Below are positions 11,469 to 19,638 of a stretch of 64,000 bases of DNA, piece by piece. Location: contig NZ_UGQM01000001.1 of NCBI RefSeq assembly GCF_900454025.1, positions 2,108,001-2,172,000 on the forward strand, written 5' to 3'. This DNA comes from Mycolicibacterium gilvum (GTDB taxonomy: Bacteria; Actinomycetota; Actinomycetes; Mycobacteriales; Mycobacteriaceae). The notes under the pieces were generated by a model, which saw nothing but the letters and a program-made list of their open reading frames with translations, was not told the origin of the DNA and did not search any database. The stretch's first letter is position 1; each line of letters begins with the position of its first letter. The position numbers and the translations under genes were made by a program.

Positions 11469-12146
11469 GTGAACGCACGCCCCTTGAGTGAACTGGTCGA
11501 CGACGGATGGGCCGCCGCGCTGGCGCCGGTCGAATCCCAGGTGGCGCAGATGGGGGAGTTCCTGCGCGCAGAACTGGCTGCCGGCCATCGCTATCTACCT
11601 GCCGGACCGAACATTCTGCGGGCATTCACGTTCCCACTGGAGAAGGTCCGGGTGCTCATCGTCGGACAGGACCCCTACCCGACGCCCGGCCACGCGGTGG
11701 GACTGAGTTTCTCGGTGGCACCCGACGTGCGCCCGTTGCCGCGCAGCCTGGACAACATCTTCAAGGAGTACCGCGCAGACCTCGGCCATCCGGCGCCGTC
11801 GAACGGGGACCTGACGCCGTGGTGCGAGCAGGGCGTCATGCTGCTCAACAGAGTCCTCACGGTGCGACCCGGAACACCGGCCTCGCATCGCGGGAAGGGA
11901 TGGGAAGCCGTCACCGAATGCGCGATCCGCGCACTCGTCGCGCGCAGACAGCCGATGGTGGCGGTGCTGTGGGGGCGGGATGCGTCGACGCTGAAACCGA
12001 TGCTGGAGGACACCGCGGTGATCGAGTCACCGCATCCGTCGCCGCTGTCGGCCTCGCGTGGATTCTTCGGCTCGAAACCGTTCAGCCGCGCCAACGAGTT
12101 GCTGGCGCAGCGGGGCGCCGAGCCTGTGGACTGGCGCCTGCCCTAG
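11469..12146 (+). CDS. ung: Uracil-DNA glycosylase
   Basis: 225 aa, GTG start, family 1 UDG. It removes uracil from DNA as the first step of base-excision repair. [18 protein letters not shown] contains the catalytic Asp, and [21 protein letters not shown] is the leucine-loop/minor-groove region with the catalytic His. The length is as expected for the family. It converges on rpmB, with an 84-base gap holding a hairpin and a 20-base duplicated sequence. Confidence 0.97.
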   Translation: MNARPLSELVDDGWAAALAPVESQVAQMGEFLRAELAAGHRYLPAGPNILRAFTFPLEKVRVLIVGQDPYPTPGHAVGLSFSVAPDVRPLPRSLDNIFKEYRADLGHPAPSNGDLTPWCEQGVMLLNRVLTVRPGTPASHRGKGWEAVTECAIRALVARRQPMVAVLWGRDASTLKPMLEDTAVIESPHPSPLSASRGFFGSKPFSRANELLAQRGAEPVDWRLP

Positions 12147-12157
12147 GAGACTGCGCC

Positions 12158-12238
12158 ATCGTCGTCCGACTAGCCGCACCGGTCGGACTCCTCAACGCGG
12201 CTCGTACCTCGCCGCTTGATCGTCGTCCGACTAGCCGC
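12158..12238. repeat. 20-base direct repeat duplicating the 3' end of rpmB
   Basis: ATCGTCGTCCGACTAGCCGC occurs at 12158-12177 and again at 12219-12238. The second copy contains the rpmB stop (TAG on minus) and its last codons; the first lies in the ung-rpmB gap. It looks like a small local duplication, 61 bases apart. Confidence 0.8.
12164..12188. terminator. Candidate bidirectional hairpin between ung and rpmB
   Basis: GTCCGAC (12164-12170) and GTCGGAC (12182-12188) form a 7-base stem with an 11-base loop in the gap between convergent ung and rpmB. No U-tract is present. The role as a terminator is inferred from position. Confidence 0.4.
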
Positions 12239-12425
12239 GGGCGACCTTGCCGGCCTTCAGGCACGACGTGCACACATTCACACGCTGCTTGTTGCCGCCC
12301 GGGCTCGATACCGCGCGCACCGACTGGATGTTCGGATTCCAGCGACGGCTGGTCCGGCGATGGGAGTGCGACACCGACTTGCCGAAGCCGGGGCCCTTCC
12401 CGCAGATCTCGCACACGGCAGCCAT
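12231..12425 (-). CDS. rpmB: 50S ribosomal protein L28 (zinc-ribbon form)
   Basis: 64 aa. [32 protein letters not shown] L28 sequence with two Cys pairs, C-x-x-C at residues 5-8 and CTSC near 52-55. This is therefore the zinc-containing (C+) form. Mycobacteria often carry a second Cys-free paralogue used under zinc starvation, which is not in this window. The start ATG at 12425 has GAGGAG upstream on the minus strand. It is a single gene, divergent from the DhaL/FakA-like gene. Confidence 0.96.
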   Translation of the reverse strand: MAAVCEICGKGPGFGKSVSHSHRRTSRRWNPNIQSVRAVSSPGGNKQRVNVCTSCLKAGKVARG

Positions 12426-12653
12426 AGTGAGAACTCCTCGAATCAGTACTTAGGGGTCTAGGTCGGGGTCTGGGTCCGTTCGGCCACCACCGTGGCGCGG
12501 ACCGACCCGACAACCCGATCAGAATACCGGCCGTCCCATCGATCGCCAAAAACGCGGTGATCGCGGTGTCCACAGCCCCCACCCTGCGGTCTTCGATGCT
12601 GTCCGTGTCACTGGATAGGCTGACGCCGACGGCGGTGCGGATGTGGAGGTGGA

Positions 12654-14297
12654 ATGTCGGCTCGGCGGCTCGATGCCTCCACGTTACGGCGGTGGGCGCA
12701 CGATGCGGTCGCCGCGCTGATCAGCCACACCGACGAGATCAACCGGCTCAACGTCTTCCCGGTCGCGGACGCCGATACGGGCACGAACATGCTGTTCACG
12801 ATGCGTGCGGCGTGGGCTCAGGCCGACTCGGACGCGGCCGACGACGTCACCGCGATCACCGCGGCGCTGGCCGCCGGTGCGCTGCGCGGCGCGCGCGGCA
12901 ACTCGGGTGTCATCCTCTCGCAGATCCTGCGCGCCCTCGCCGAGGTGACGGCAGAAGCCGCCGAGGAGCGTGGGGGAGTGCTCAGCGAGGTCACCGGGGA
13001 GATGCTGGCTGCCGCGCTACGCCACGCCGTCGCCCTGGTCGTCGCCTCGATGGGCGAGGCTGTGCCCGGCACCATCGTCTCGGTCCTGCACGACGCCGCG
13101 GCCGCGGCCGAGGACGCCGTGTGCGGGCAGGCCGACCTCGCCGCCGTGGTGGTCGCGTGCACGCAGGCCGCCGCCGCCGCACTGGACCGCACCCCGACAC
13201 AACTCGACGTGCTGGCCGATGCCGGGGTCGTCGACGCCGGCGGCCGGGGATTGCTGGTGCTGCTCGATGCGCTCAGTGCGATCCTGACCGGTGAGCTGAC
13301 CCGGCGGCAGGTGTATCTGCCGGATCCGAAGCACGCGGCGGGGGCGGCCGCACCGCCGTCGCCGACACCCGGCTTCGAGGTGATGTATCTGCTCAGCGAC
13401 TGCGACGCCGAGAACGTCGAGCAGCTTCGCGCCCGCCTCGATGCGCTCGGCGACTCCGTCGCCATCGCCGCATCCGGGTTCGGAGAAGCCGGGGCGGGTC
13501 ACTATTCGGTCCACGTCCACGCCGACGACGCCGGCGCCGCCGTCGAGGCGGGCCTCGCCGTGGGCACGTTGAGCCGGATCCAGATCACCTCCCTTCACGG
13601 CGGTGCCGACCGCTCGTCGGCGGGCAGCTGGGGCCGGGAGCGCGCGGTGCTGGCCGTCGTCGACGGCGAGGGCGCCGAGGAGCTGTTCGTCGGTGAGGGC
13701 GCCGCTGTGCTGCGCACCGAACCGGGCGTGGAGATCAGCGCGCAGCAGCTGCTGCACGCACTCGTGAAGACCGGCGCCGCACAGGTCATGGTGCTGCCCA
13801 ACGGGTATGTCGCCGCCGAGGAGATCGTCGCCGGTTGCGCCGTCGCCGCCGACTGGGGGATCGACCTCGTGCCGATCCCGACGGGTTCGATGGTCCAGGG
13901 ACTGGCCGCACTGGCCGTGCACGATCCCGGCCACCGCCTCGTCGACGACGGATACACGATGGCCCGGGCCGGCGCAGCAGCGCGTTTCGGTTCCGTGCGG
14001 ATCGCGGCGGAGGACGCGCTGACCTGGGCCGGGGCATGCCGTCCCGGCGACGGACTCGGCATCACCGGCGACGAGGTCGTCGTCGTCGGCGACGACATCG
14101 TCTCTGCGGCAACAGGTCTGATCGATCTGCTACTGGCCGCGGGTGGAGAGCTCGTGACGGTCCTGACCGGCGACGGCGTCGAATCCGAGGTGGGCGCCGC
14201 GCTCGCCGAACACGTCCACCACAATCATCTCGGCGCCGAACTGGTCACCTTCCACACCGGCCACCGCGCTGACGCGCTGCTGATCGGGGTCGAGTGA
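12654..14297 (+). CDS. DhaL/FakA-like kinase (DAK2 domain protein)
   Basis: 547 aa. Residues 1-200 form a DhaL (DAK2) ATP-binding domain: INRLNVFPVADADTGTNML with the Asp Mg-ligands and GARGNSGVILSQIL. The middle and C-terminal part is the FakA/DegV-partner type region (SWGRERAVLAVVDGEGAEELF, VMVLPNGYVAAEE, GSMVQGLAALAVHD). The family member FakA phosphorylates fatty acids bound to FakB. No FakB/DegV gene is visible here. GGAGG at 12645-12649 supports the ATG. recG starts 1 base after its stop, an arrangement conserved widely and called DAK-recG. Confidence 0.88.
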   Translation: MSARRLDASTLRRWAHDAVAALISHTDEINRLNVFPVADADTGTNMLFTMRAAWAQADSDAADDVTAITAALAAGALRGARGNSGVILSQILRALAEVTAEAAEERGGVLSEVTGEMLAAALRHAVALVVASMGEAVPGTIVSVLHDAAAAAEDAVCGQADLAAVVVACTQAAAAALDRTPTQLDVLADAGVVDAGGRGLLVLLDALSAILTGELTRRQVYLPDPKHAAGAAAPPSPTPGFEVMYLLSDCDAENVEQLRARLDALGDSVAIAASGFGEAGAGHYSVHVHADDAGAAVEAGLAVGTLSRIQITSLHGGADRSSAGSWGRERAVLAVVDGEGAEELFVGEGAAVLRTEPGVEISAQQLLHALVKTGAAQVMVLPNGYVAAEEIVAGCAVAADWGIDLVPIPTGSMVQGLAALAVHDPGHRLVDDGYTMARAGAAARFGSVRIAAEDALTWAGACRPGDGLGITGDEVVVVGDDIVSAATGLIDLLLAAGGELVTVLTGDGVESEVGAALAEHVHHNHLGAELVTFHTGHRADALLIGVE

Positions 14298-14298
14298 C

Positions 14299-16560
14299 AT
14301 GGCCACCCTCGACGACAGACTCGATTTCGTGATCGGAGCCAAGGCGGCCCGTCCCCTCGAAGAGCACCTCGGGCTGCACACGGTCGGCGACCTCGTGCGG
14401 TACTTCCCCCGCAAGTACAGCGACGCGATGACCGTGCGCGGCGAAGGCGAGGATCTCGATCTCGAAGAGGGAGAGCACGTCACGTTCGTCGACGTGATCG
14501 CCAGAGCCGAACTGAAGAGGGTCAGGAACCAACCGTCGCGGGAGTTTCTCGTTGTGACCCTGCGGGACCGCCGGCCGAAGGTCACGGCGACCTTCTTCAA
14601 CCCGAAGTGGCTGAAGAAGACCCTCGTGGAAGGCACGAAGGTGATGCTCTCCGGCGAGGTCGGCTACTTCCGGGGCACCATGCAGCTGACACATCCGGCC
14701 TTCATGGTGCTGGATTCGGCCTCCGGCAAGACCGTCGGCACGAAGTCGCTGACGTCGATCGCGTCCACCAGTGGCGCCACCGGAGACGATCTGCTGGCCG
14801 AGTTCGAGAAGAACTACTTCCCGATCTACGCCGCGACGTCGAAGGTGCAGACCTGGGACATCTACGCATGCGTGCGCCAGGCGTTGGCCGTCCTCGACCC
14901 CGTCCCCGAGACTCTGCCGGACTGGTTTGTGCGCGAACACGATCTGATGAGCGAGGACGAGGCGCTGCGCGCGGTGCATCTCAGCGAGAACGCAGAAGAC
15001 CGCGCCCGCGCCATCGAGCGGCTGACCTTCGACGAGGCCGCAGGCCTGCAGTGGGGTCTGGTGGTACGCCGTAACAGCGAACTCGGCGCGTCGGGCCCAC
15101 CCGCCCCGCGCCGCGGCGGCGGACTGGTGGACGCGATGACCGCGCAGCTGCCTTTCGAGCTCACCGCCGGACAGCAGGAGGTCCTCGCCGTGATCTCCGA
15201 GGAACTGGGCGCCGCCCGGCCGATGAACCGCATGCTGCAGGGTGAGGTCGGGTCGGGCAAGACCGTCGTCTCGTTGTTGGCGATGTTGCAGATGATCGAT
15301 GCCGGCTACCAGTGCGCACTGCTGGCACCGACGGAAGTCCTTGCCGCCCAACATGCTTCGTCGATCAGGTCGATGCTCGGCGCACTGGCCGGCGCCGGTG
15401 AGCTCGGTGGCGCCGAACAGGCCACCCGGGTGTCGCTGCTGACCGGGTCGATGTCGGCGGCGCAGAAACGTGACGCCCGACGCGAGGTCGCCTCCGGAGT
15501 GGCCGGAATCGTGATCGGCACGCACGCCCTGCTGTCCGACTCCGTCGAATTCGACAACCTGGGCATGGTCGTGGTCGACGAACAGCACCGCTTCGGGGTG
15601 GAGCAGCGAGATCGCCTGCGCGCCAAGGCGCCGGCCGGCCTCACCCCGCACCTGCTGGTGATGACCGCGACGCCGATCCCGCGGACCGTGGCGCTGACCA
15701 TCTACGGCGACCTGGAGACCTCCACGCTGCGCGAGCTGCCGCGCGGCCGTCGGCCGATCACCACGAACACGATCTTCATCCGGGACAAGCCCGCCTGGCT
15801 CGACAGGGCGTGGACCCGCATCGCCGAGGAGGTCGCGGCGGGCCGTCAGGCCTACGTCGTCGCGTCGCGTATCGACGAGAACGACACCGCGGACGGTAAA
15901 GCAGACGGCAAGGCCAAGAAGGCGAAGAAGACCTCGGAGTCCGATCAACAGGGGCCTCCGCCGGTCACGGTGGTGGATCTGCTGGCCCGGTTGCAGCGGG
16001 GGCCGCTGTCCGGAGTGCGGTTGGGCCTCATGCACGGCCGGCTCTCCGGAGACGAGAAGGACGCGGTGATGGCTGCGTTCCGTGCCGGCGACATCGACGT
16101 GCTGGTCTGCACCACGGTGATCGAGGTGGGCGTCGATGTGCCCAACGCCACGGTCATGGTGGTGATGGACGCCGATCGTTTCGGCATCAGCCAGTTGCAT
16201 CAGCTCAGAGGCCGCATCGGGCGCGGAGAGCATCCCAGCCTGTGTCTTTTGGCGACCAACCTGCCGGAGTCCTCGAAAGCGGGCCAACGTCTCACAGCGG
16301 TGGCGGCCACCCAGGACGGTTTCGAGCTCGCCGAGCTCGACCTGCGGGAGCGCAGTGAGGGGGATGTACTCGGGCTGTTCCAATCCGGGCGTCCGGTCAC
16401 CCTGCGGTTCCTGTCGCTGGCCGACCACGTCGAGATCATCCTGTCCGCCAGGGAGCTGTGCGAGACGGTCTACGCGTCGGATCCGCTCGACCCCGGCATG
16501 GCGGCGCTGTCGGCACCGTTCACCGATTCCGACAAAGTCCAGTACCTGGACATGTCTTGA
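14299..16560 (+). CDS. recG: ATP-dependent DNA helicase RecG
   Basis: 753 aa. It remodels stalled forks and branched DNA. It has an N-terminal OB/wedge region (LGLHTVGDLVRYFPRKYSD), Walker A QGEVGSGKTVVSLLAM, motif II DEQHRFGVEQRDRL, motif III MTATPIPRTVALT, and the C-terminal VCTTVIEVGVDVPNA and QLRGRIGRGEHPSLCLL. A Lys-rich insertion near residue 535 (DGKADGKAKKAKKTSE) lies between the helicase lobes and is seen in actinobacterial RecG. It is coupled to the upstream kinase and overlapped by the downstream gene. Confidence 0.97.
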   Translation: MATLDDRLDFVIGAKAARPLEEHLGLHTVGDLVRYFPRKYSDAMTVRGEGEDLDLEEGEHVTFVDVIARAELKRVRNQPSREFLVVTLRDRRPKVTATFFNPKWLKKTLVEGTKVMLSGEVGYFRGTMQLTHPAFMVLDSASGKTVGTKSLTSIASTSGATGDDLLAEFEKNYFPIYAATSKVQTWDIYACVRQALAVLDPVPETLPDWFVREHDLMSEDEALRAVHLSENAEDRARAIERLTFDEAAGLQWGLVVRRNSELGASGPPAPRRGGGLVDAMTAQLPFELTAGQQEVLAVISEELGAARPMNRMLQGEVGSGKTVVSLLAMLQMIDAGYQCALLAPTEVLAAQHASSIRSMLGALAGAGELGGAEQATRVSLLTGSMSAAQKRDARREVASGVAGIVIGTHALLSDSVEFDNLGMVVVDEQHRFGVEQRDRLRAKAPAGLTPHLLVMTATPIPRTVALTIYGDLETSTLRELPRGRRPITTNTIFIRDKPAWLDRAWTRIAEEVAAGRQAYVVASRIDENDTADGKADGKAKKAKKTSESDQQGPPPVTVVDLLARLQRGPLSGVRLGLMHGRLSGDEKDAVMAAFRAGDIDVLVCTTVIEVGVDVPNATVMVVMDADRFGISQLHQLRGRIGRGEHPSLCLLATNLPESSKAGQRLTAVAATQDGFELAELDLRERSEGDVLGLFQSGRPVTLRFLSLADHVEIILSARELCETVYASDPLDPGMAALSAPFTDSDKVQYLDMS

Positions 16561-17267
16561 GCCGCAAGCAGACTCTGTGGCTGGCGGTGGCCGTCGTCCT
16601 GGCGGTGATCGTCGCGTACCAGACCGTCGAGAACTCCGCGCAGCGTTCGGCGCAGTTCGTCGCCGACGCCGACGTGCCGACCGTGGCGCCCGGCGAGGAC
16701 GTCCTCGCCGGCGTGGCGGTGGTGCCCCTGCGGCTCCGTGGTCACGACTACCGGCGCGACGCATTCGGTGACGCGTGGACCGATGACAACGACGCACCGG
16801 GCGGCCGCAACGGCTGCGACACCCGCAACGACATCCTCGATCGCGACCTGGTGGACAAGACCTACGTCGCGATCAGTCGGTGCCCGACGGCCGTGGCCAC
16901 CGGCATCCTGCACGACCCGTACACCAGTCTGATCGTTCCGTTCACCCGCGGAAACCAGACCGGGGCCGCCGTCCAGATCGAGCACATCGTGCCGTTGGCT
17001 TACGCGTGGGACCAGGGTGCCCGATTCTGGACCGACCAGATGCGGGTGCGCTTCGCGAATGACCCGGCCAATCTCGTTGCCGTGCAAGGCGAGGTGAACC
17101 AGGACAAGGGTGACAAGGAGCCGGCACTGTGGATGCCGCCCAACGCGGCGTTCCACTGCCAGTACGCGATGCAGTTCATCGCGGTCTTGCGCGGCTACCG
17201 CCTGCCCGTGGACGCGCCGTCTGTGCCTGCGTTGACGCGGGCCGCCGAGACCTGTCCGACACGCTGA
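16557..17267 (+). CDS. Membrane-anchored HNH-type nuclease-like protein
   Basis: 236 aa from a TTG overlapping the recG TGA (TTGA). The first 25 residues contain one membrane helix (TLWLAVAVVLAVIVAYQ), so the rest is outside the membrane. The C-terminal half has IEHIVPLAYAWDQGA, then NDPANLVAVQGEVNQDKGDKEP. This is the His-Asn pattern of the secreted HNH/DUF1524 group (Rv2972c type). Cys at CDTRNDIL, SRCPTAV and FHCQYA suggest disulfides. Nuclease activity is inferred from the family. The frame is open further upstream within recG, so the start is not certain. Confidence 0.82.
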   Translation: MSRKQTLWLAVAVVLAVIVAYQTVENSAQRSAQFVADADVPTVAPGEDVLAGVAVVPLRLRGHDYRRDAFGDAWTDDNDAPGGRNGCDTRNDILDRDLVDKTYVAISRCPTAVATGILHDPYTSLIVPFTRGNQTGAAVQIEHIVPLAYAWDQGARFWTDQMRVRFANDPANLVAVQGEVNQDKGDKEPALWMPPNAAFHCQYAMQFIAVLRGYRLPVDAPSVPALTRAAETCPTR

Positions 17268-17401
17268 GTCCCGTCAGCTAATTGACGTCTTCAGCAAATG
17301 TCGTGTCGGGCAATCGCGTCCGCATTCCTCGGTGTCTGTGCGACGATCGGTGCCGATGTGCCGGCCTTAGCAACTTCGATGCTCACGATGGGGTGGTGGA
17401 C

Positions 17402-17908
17402 ATGACGATGTCGATGGTTGTGGTGTGCCGGGCGGTGACGGTTTTTGCGTTCGCGGCACTGGCCGCCGCAGCGACACCGGGCGCGTGGGCCGAGCCCGGT
17501 GCACCCACCGGGCCGGGCGACCCGCGCTGCATCGAGATGCCCACCGCCGGCGTGTGTCAGGGCGGTCCGTACGCGATAGCGCCCGCGGCGCCCACGGGAC
17601 CCCTGGATCCCGCGTGCATGTCCAATCCTGCCGATGCGGCGTGCGCGGGTAGCCCGTACCTGCCGCCACCACCGCCGATCGTCCAACCGCCGGCCGCCGC
17701 CGCTCCACCGCCGATCGCCGCGCCTCCGATCGCCGCGCCTCCGATCGCCCCGCCGCCGATCGCACCACCGCCGATCGCCGCGCCTCCGATGGCGCCCATC
17801 GCGCCGCCTCCCATCATGGCGCCGCCGATCAGCGCGGCGCCGACGATCGCGACCCCGTCGATCTCACCCACGATGTCGGGCGGCGCCGGCATGCCCGGCA
17901 TCATGTGA
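17402..17908 (+). CDS. Secreted proline-rich protein
   Basis: 168 aa from ATG 17402. A signal peptide (MTMSMVVVCRAVTVFAFAALAAAATPGAWAE region) is followed by two similar blocks, GAPTGPGDPRCIEMPTAGVC and APTGPLDPACMSNPADAAC, each with a Cys pair. A tail of PPIA/APPIA repeats runs from about residue 88 to 145. No enzyme motif is visible. It resembles small secreted proline-rich proteins common in mycobacteria, of unknown function. The + strand frame stays open upstream to 17282, but only the 17402 start gives a signal peptide. Confidence 0.7.
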   Translation: MTMSMVVVCRAVTVFAFAALAAAATPGAWAEPGAPTGPGDPRCIEMPTAGVCQGGPYAIAPAAPTGPLDPACMSNPADAACAGSPYLPPPPPIVQPPAAAAPPPIAAPPIAAPPIAPPPIAPPPIAAPPMAPIAPPPIMAPPISAAPTIATPSISPTMSGGAGMPGIM

Positions 17909-17930
17909 ACGCGACGTGGAGGAGAGCCCG

Positions 17931-19139
17931 CTATTCGAGCAGGCTCTGCCCCAGGTAGCCGCCGTCGGCGGCCCCCGGCAGGATCGCGAACACCGCCGAG
18001 CCGATGGTGGTGATCCACGGGTTGAGTGCGTCGGACGCTGCCAACCGCTGCTGGACGGGAACGAATTGCTGCGCCGGATCCCGTTGGTAGGCGGCGAAGA
18101 TGAGGCCCGCGTCGGTGGTGGCGTCGGTCGGCGGATCGTCATAGTTGTAGGCCCGGCGCAGAAACCTCTCCCCGTCGTGGCGGTGCCGGGCCAGCGCGAC
18201 ATGCGAATTGGGCGGGATGACCGGGATACCGTTTTCCGCGGCGTCCAGATCGGGCTCGTCGAACTCGTGCGCACCGGTCAGGGGAGCGCCGGTATCGAGT
18301 CGACGGCCGACAGTCAGTTCCCTGCTGGTGCGGTCGAGTTCGTCCCAGCTGTCCAGCTCGGTGCGGATGCGCCTCAGCACGAGCACCGTGCCGCCGGCGA
18401 ACCAGGGCTGTCCGGCTCCGTCGTCCCAGACCAGGCGGTCCACGTCGGTGGCCGTCCGCAGGTTGACCGTACCGTCGACCTGGCCCATCAGATTGCGCAT
18501 GGTCGCGCCCGAGGTGTCCGAGCCCCGGGCACTGCGGAATCCCCGTTGCTGCCAGCGCTGGGTTGTCATGGTCCAGACGTTCTTGAGCAACACCCGCGCC
18601 GTGTGGGCGACGACCAGCGGATCGTCGGCACAGATCTGCAGCAGGAGATCGCCTCCGCACCAGCGTGATTCGAGACGGTCGGTGCTGAAGGCGGGCACCT
18701 CGGTCACCGAATCGGGCCGGCGGTGGGACAGTCCCGCCCGCTCGAACAGGCCCGCCCCGAGACCGACGGTGACCGTCAGCCGGGACGGCCGCGCGGCGAG
18801 TTCGGGCTCGGTGTCGGCCAGGGCCGGCCTGCCCTGGGTCAACCGTGCCGCGTCAGCGGTCCACAACCGCAGGACCGAGGCGAGCGTGTCGCGCGGTGCA
18901 CGATCCGGGGTCGCGACGAGATCCAACGCGACGAACAACGCGTGCGCCTGGGCGGGTGTGTCCACACCGCCTTGATGTGCCCCGTGGAACGGCTCAGTAT
19001 CGGATCCGAAACCGGTTGCTGCTGTCGCTGATTCAGCTCTGCCGCAGCGCGTCAACGTGGTGGTGGCCGCCAGCGCGGCGCCCCCGGTGAGGAGAAGGCG
19101 CCGCCGATTGAAGCCCCGCGGACGGGACGGCTCACCCAT
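17931..19139 (-). CDS. Tat-exported DyP-type heme peroxidase
   Basis: 402 aa from ATG 19139, which overlaps the upstream stop (ATGGGTGA). FNRRRLLLTGGAALAATTTL is a twin-arginine signal. The mature part matches DyP peroxidases: GDLLLQICADDPLVVAHT, NLMGQVDGTVN (GxxDG catalytic Asp motif), VLVLRRIRTELDSWD and LARHRHDGERFLRRAYNYDD. GLIFAAYQRDPAQQFVPVQQRL follows. Exported DyP enzymes use heme and H2O2. Relatives include EfeB and the Streptomyces DtpA, which works with copper chaperones. It is last in a run with the PCuAC and PepSY genes. Confidence 0.92.
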   Translation of the reverse strand: MGEPSRPRGFNRRRLLLTGGAALAATTTLTRCGRAESATAATGFGSDTEPFHGAHQGGVDTPAQAHALFVALDLVATPDRAPRDTLASVLRLWTADAARLTQGRPALADTEPELAARPSRLTVTVGLGAGLFERAGLSHRRPDSVTEVPAFSTDRLESRWCGGDLLLQICADDPLVVAHTARVLLKNVWTMTTQRWQQRGFRSARGSDTSGATMRNLMGQVDGTVNLRTATDVDRLVWDDGAGQPWFAGGTVLVLRRIRTELDSWDELDRTSRELTVGRRLDTGAPLTGAHEFDEPDLDAAENGIPVIPPNSHVALARHRHDGERFLRRAYNYDDPPTDATTDAGLIFAAYQRDPAQQFVPVQQRLAASDALNPWITTIGSAVFAILPGAADGGYLGQSLLE

Positions 19140-19638
19140 GATGGTGAGCACCGGGGGCGTATTCCTCGTCGCCTCCGGCGAAGTCGCGGACCTGCGCGGT
19201 GATCGGCAGCACCGACCCGTCGGCGAACGTCACGGTCAACGCAACATCGTCACCGGGTTGCAGAGGTTGCGTGAGGTCCATGAGCATCAGGTGATCACCG
19301 CCGGGCAGAAGGTCTTTCGTGCCGCCCGCAGCGACGCTGAAGCCGCCGTCCTTGGGTCGCATCATCGCGCCGCCCGAGTTGTGGGTGACTTCATGCAGTT
19401 CCACCCGGTTCGCCGCCGCCGATTCGCCGGAGATGATGACGGCGTCGCGGTCTCCGCCGTTGGTGAATGTGCCGAACACCGCCGTCATACCGGAGTCCGC
19501 AGCGCGGGCCCACGACTCGTCGAAGGTGACCGCCGACGCCATCGAGGCGTCCGGACCGGATCCCGAGGACGTGCATGCGGTCAGCGAGATCGCCGCCGCG
19601 AGGACGGTGAGTGCGAAGCGATTACGGTTACCGGACAT
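19132..19638 (-). CDS. PCuAC-family copper chaperone lipoprotein
   Basis: 168 aa from ATG 19638; a GGAGA lies about 8 bases upstream on the minus strand. The lipobox is SLTACTSS (Cys about 21). The domain carries the H-x-n-M...H-x-M copper site typical of PCuAC: VELHEVTHN, AMMRPKDGG and GGDHLMLMDL. The His-rich end is GAHHHG. Family members bind Cu(I)/Cu(II) outside the membrane and deliver it to cytochrome oxidase or other targets. It overlaps both the PepSY gene (11 bases) and the DyP gene (8 bases), so all three are translationally coupled. Confidence 0.9.
   Translation of the reverse strand: MSGNRNRFALTVLAAAISLTACTSSGSGPDASMASAVTFDESWARAADSGMTAVFGTFTNGGDRDAVIISGESAAANRVELHEVTHNSGGAMMRPKDGGFSVAAGGTKDLLPGGDHLMLMDLTQPLQPGDDVALTVTFADGSVLPITAQVRDFAGGDEEYAPGAHHHG

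Noticed and set aside
12426..12653. Possible small gene or RNA between rpmB and the DhaL/FakA-like gene
   Set aside because: No credible start with a ribosome site and no strong structure; it is most simply the divergent promoter region.
14245..16797. 850-codon minus-strand open frame opposite recG
   Set aside because: It is an antisense shadow of recG; recG has all helicase motifs.
17690..17850. Short repeats resembling a tandem array
   Set aside because: They are the coding repeats (PPIA) of the proline-rich secreted protein, not CRISPR or a noncoding repeat.
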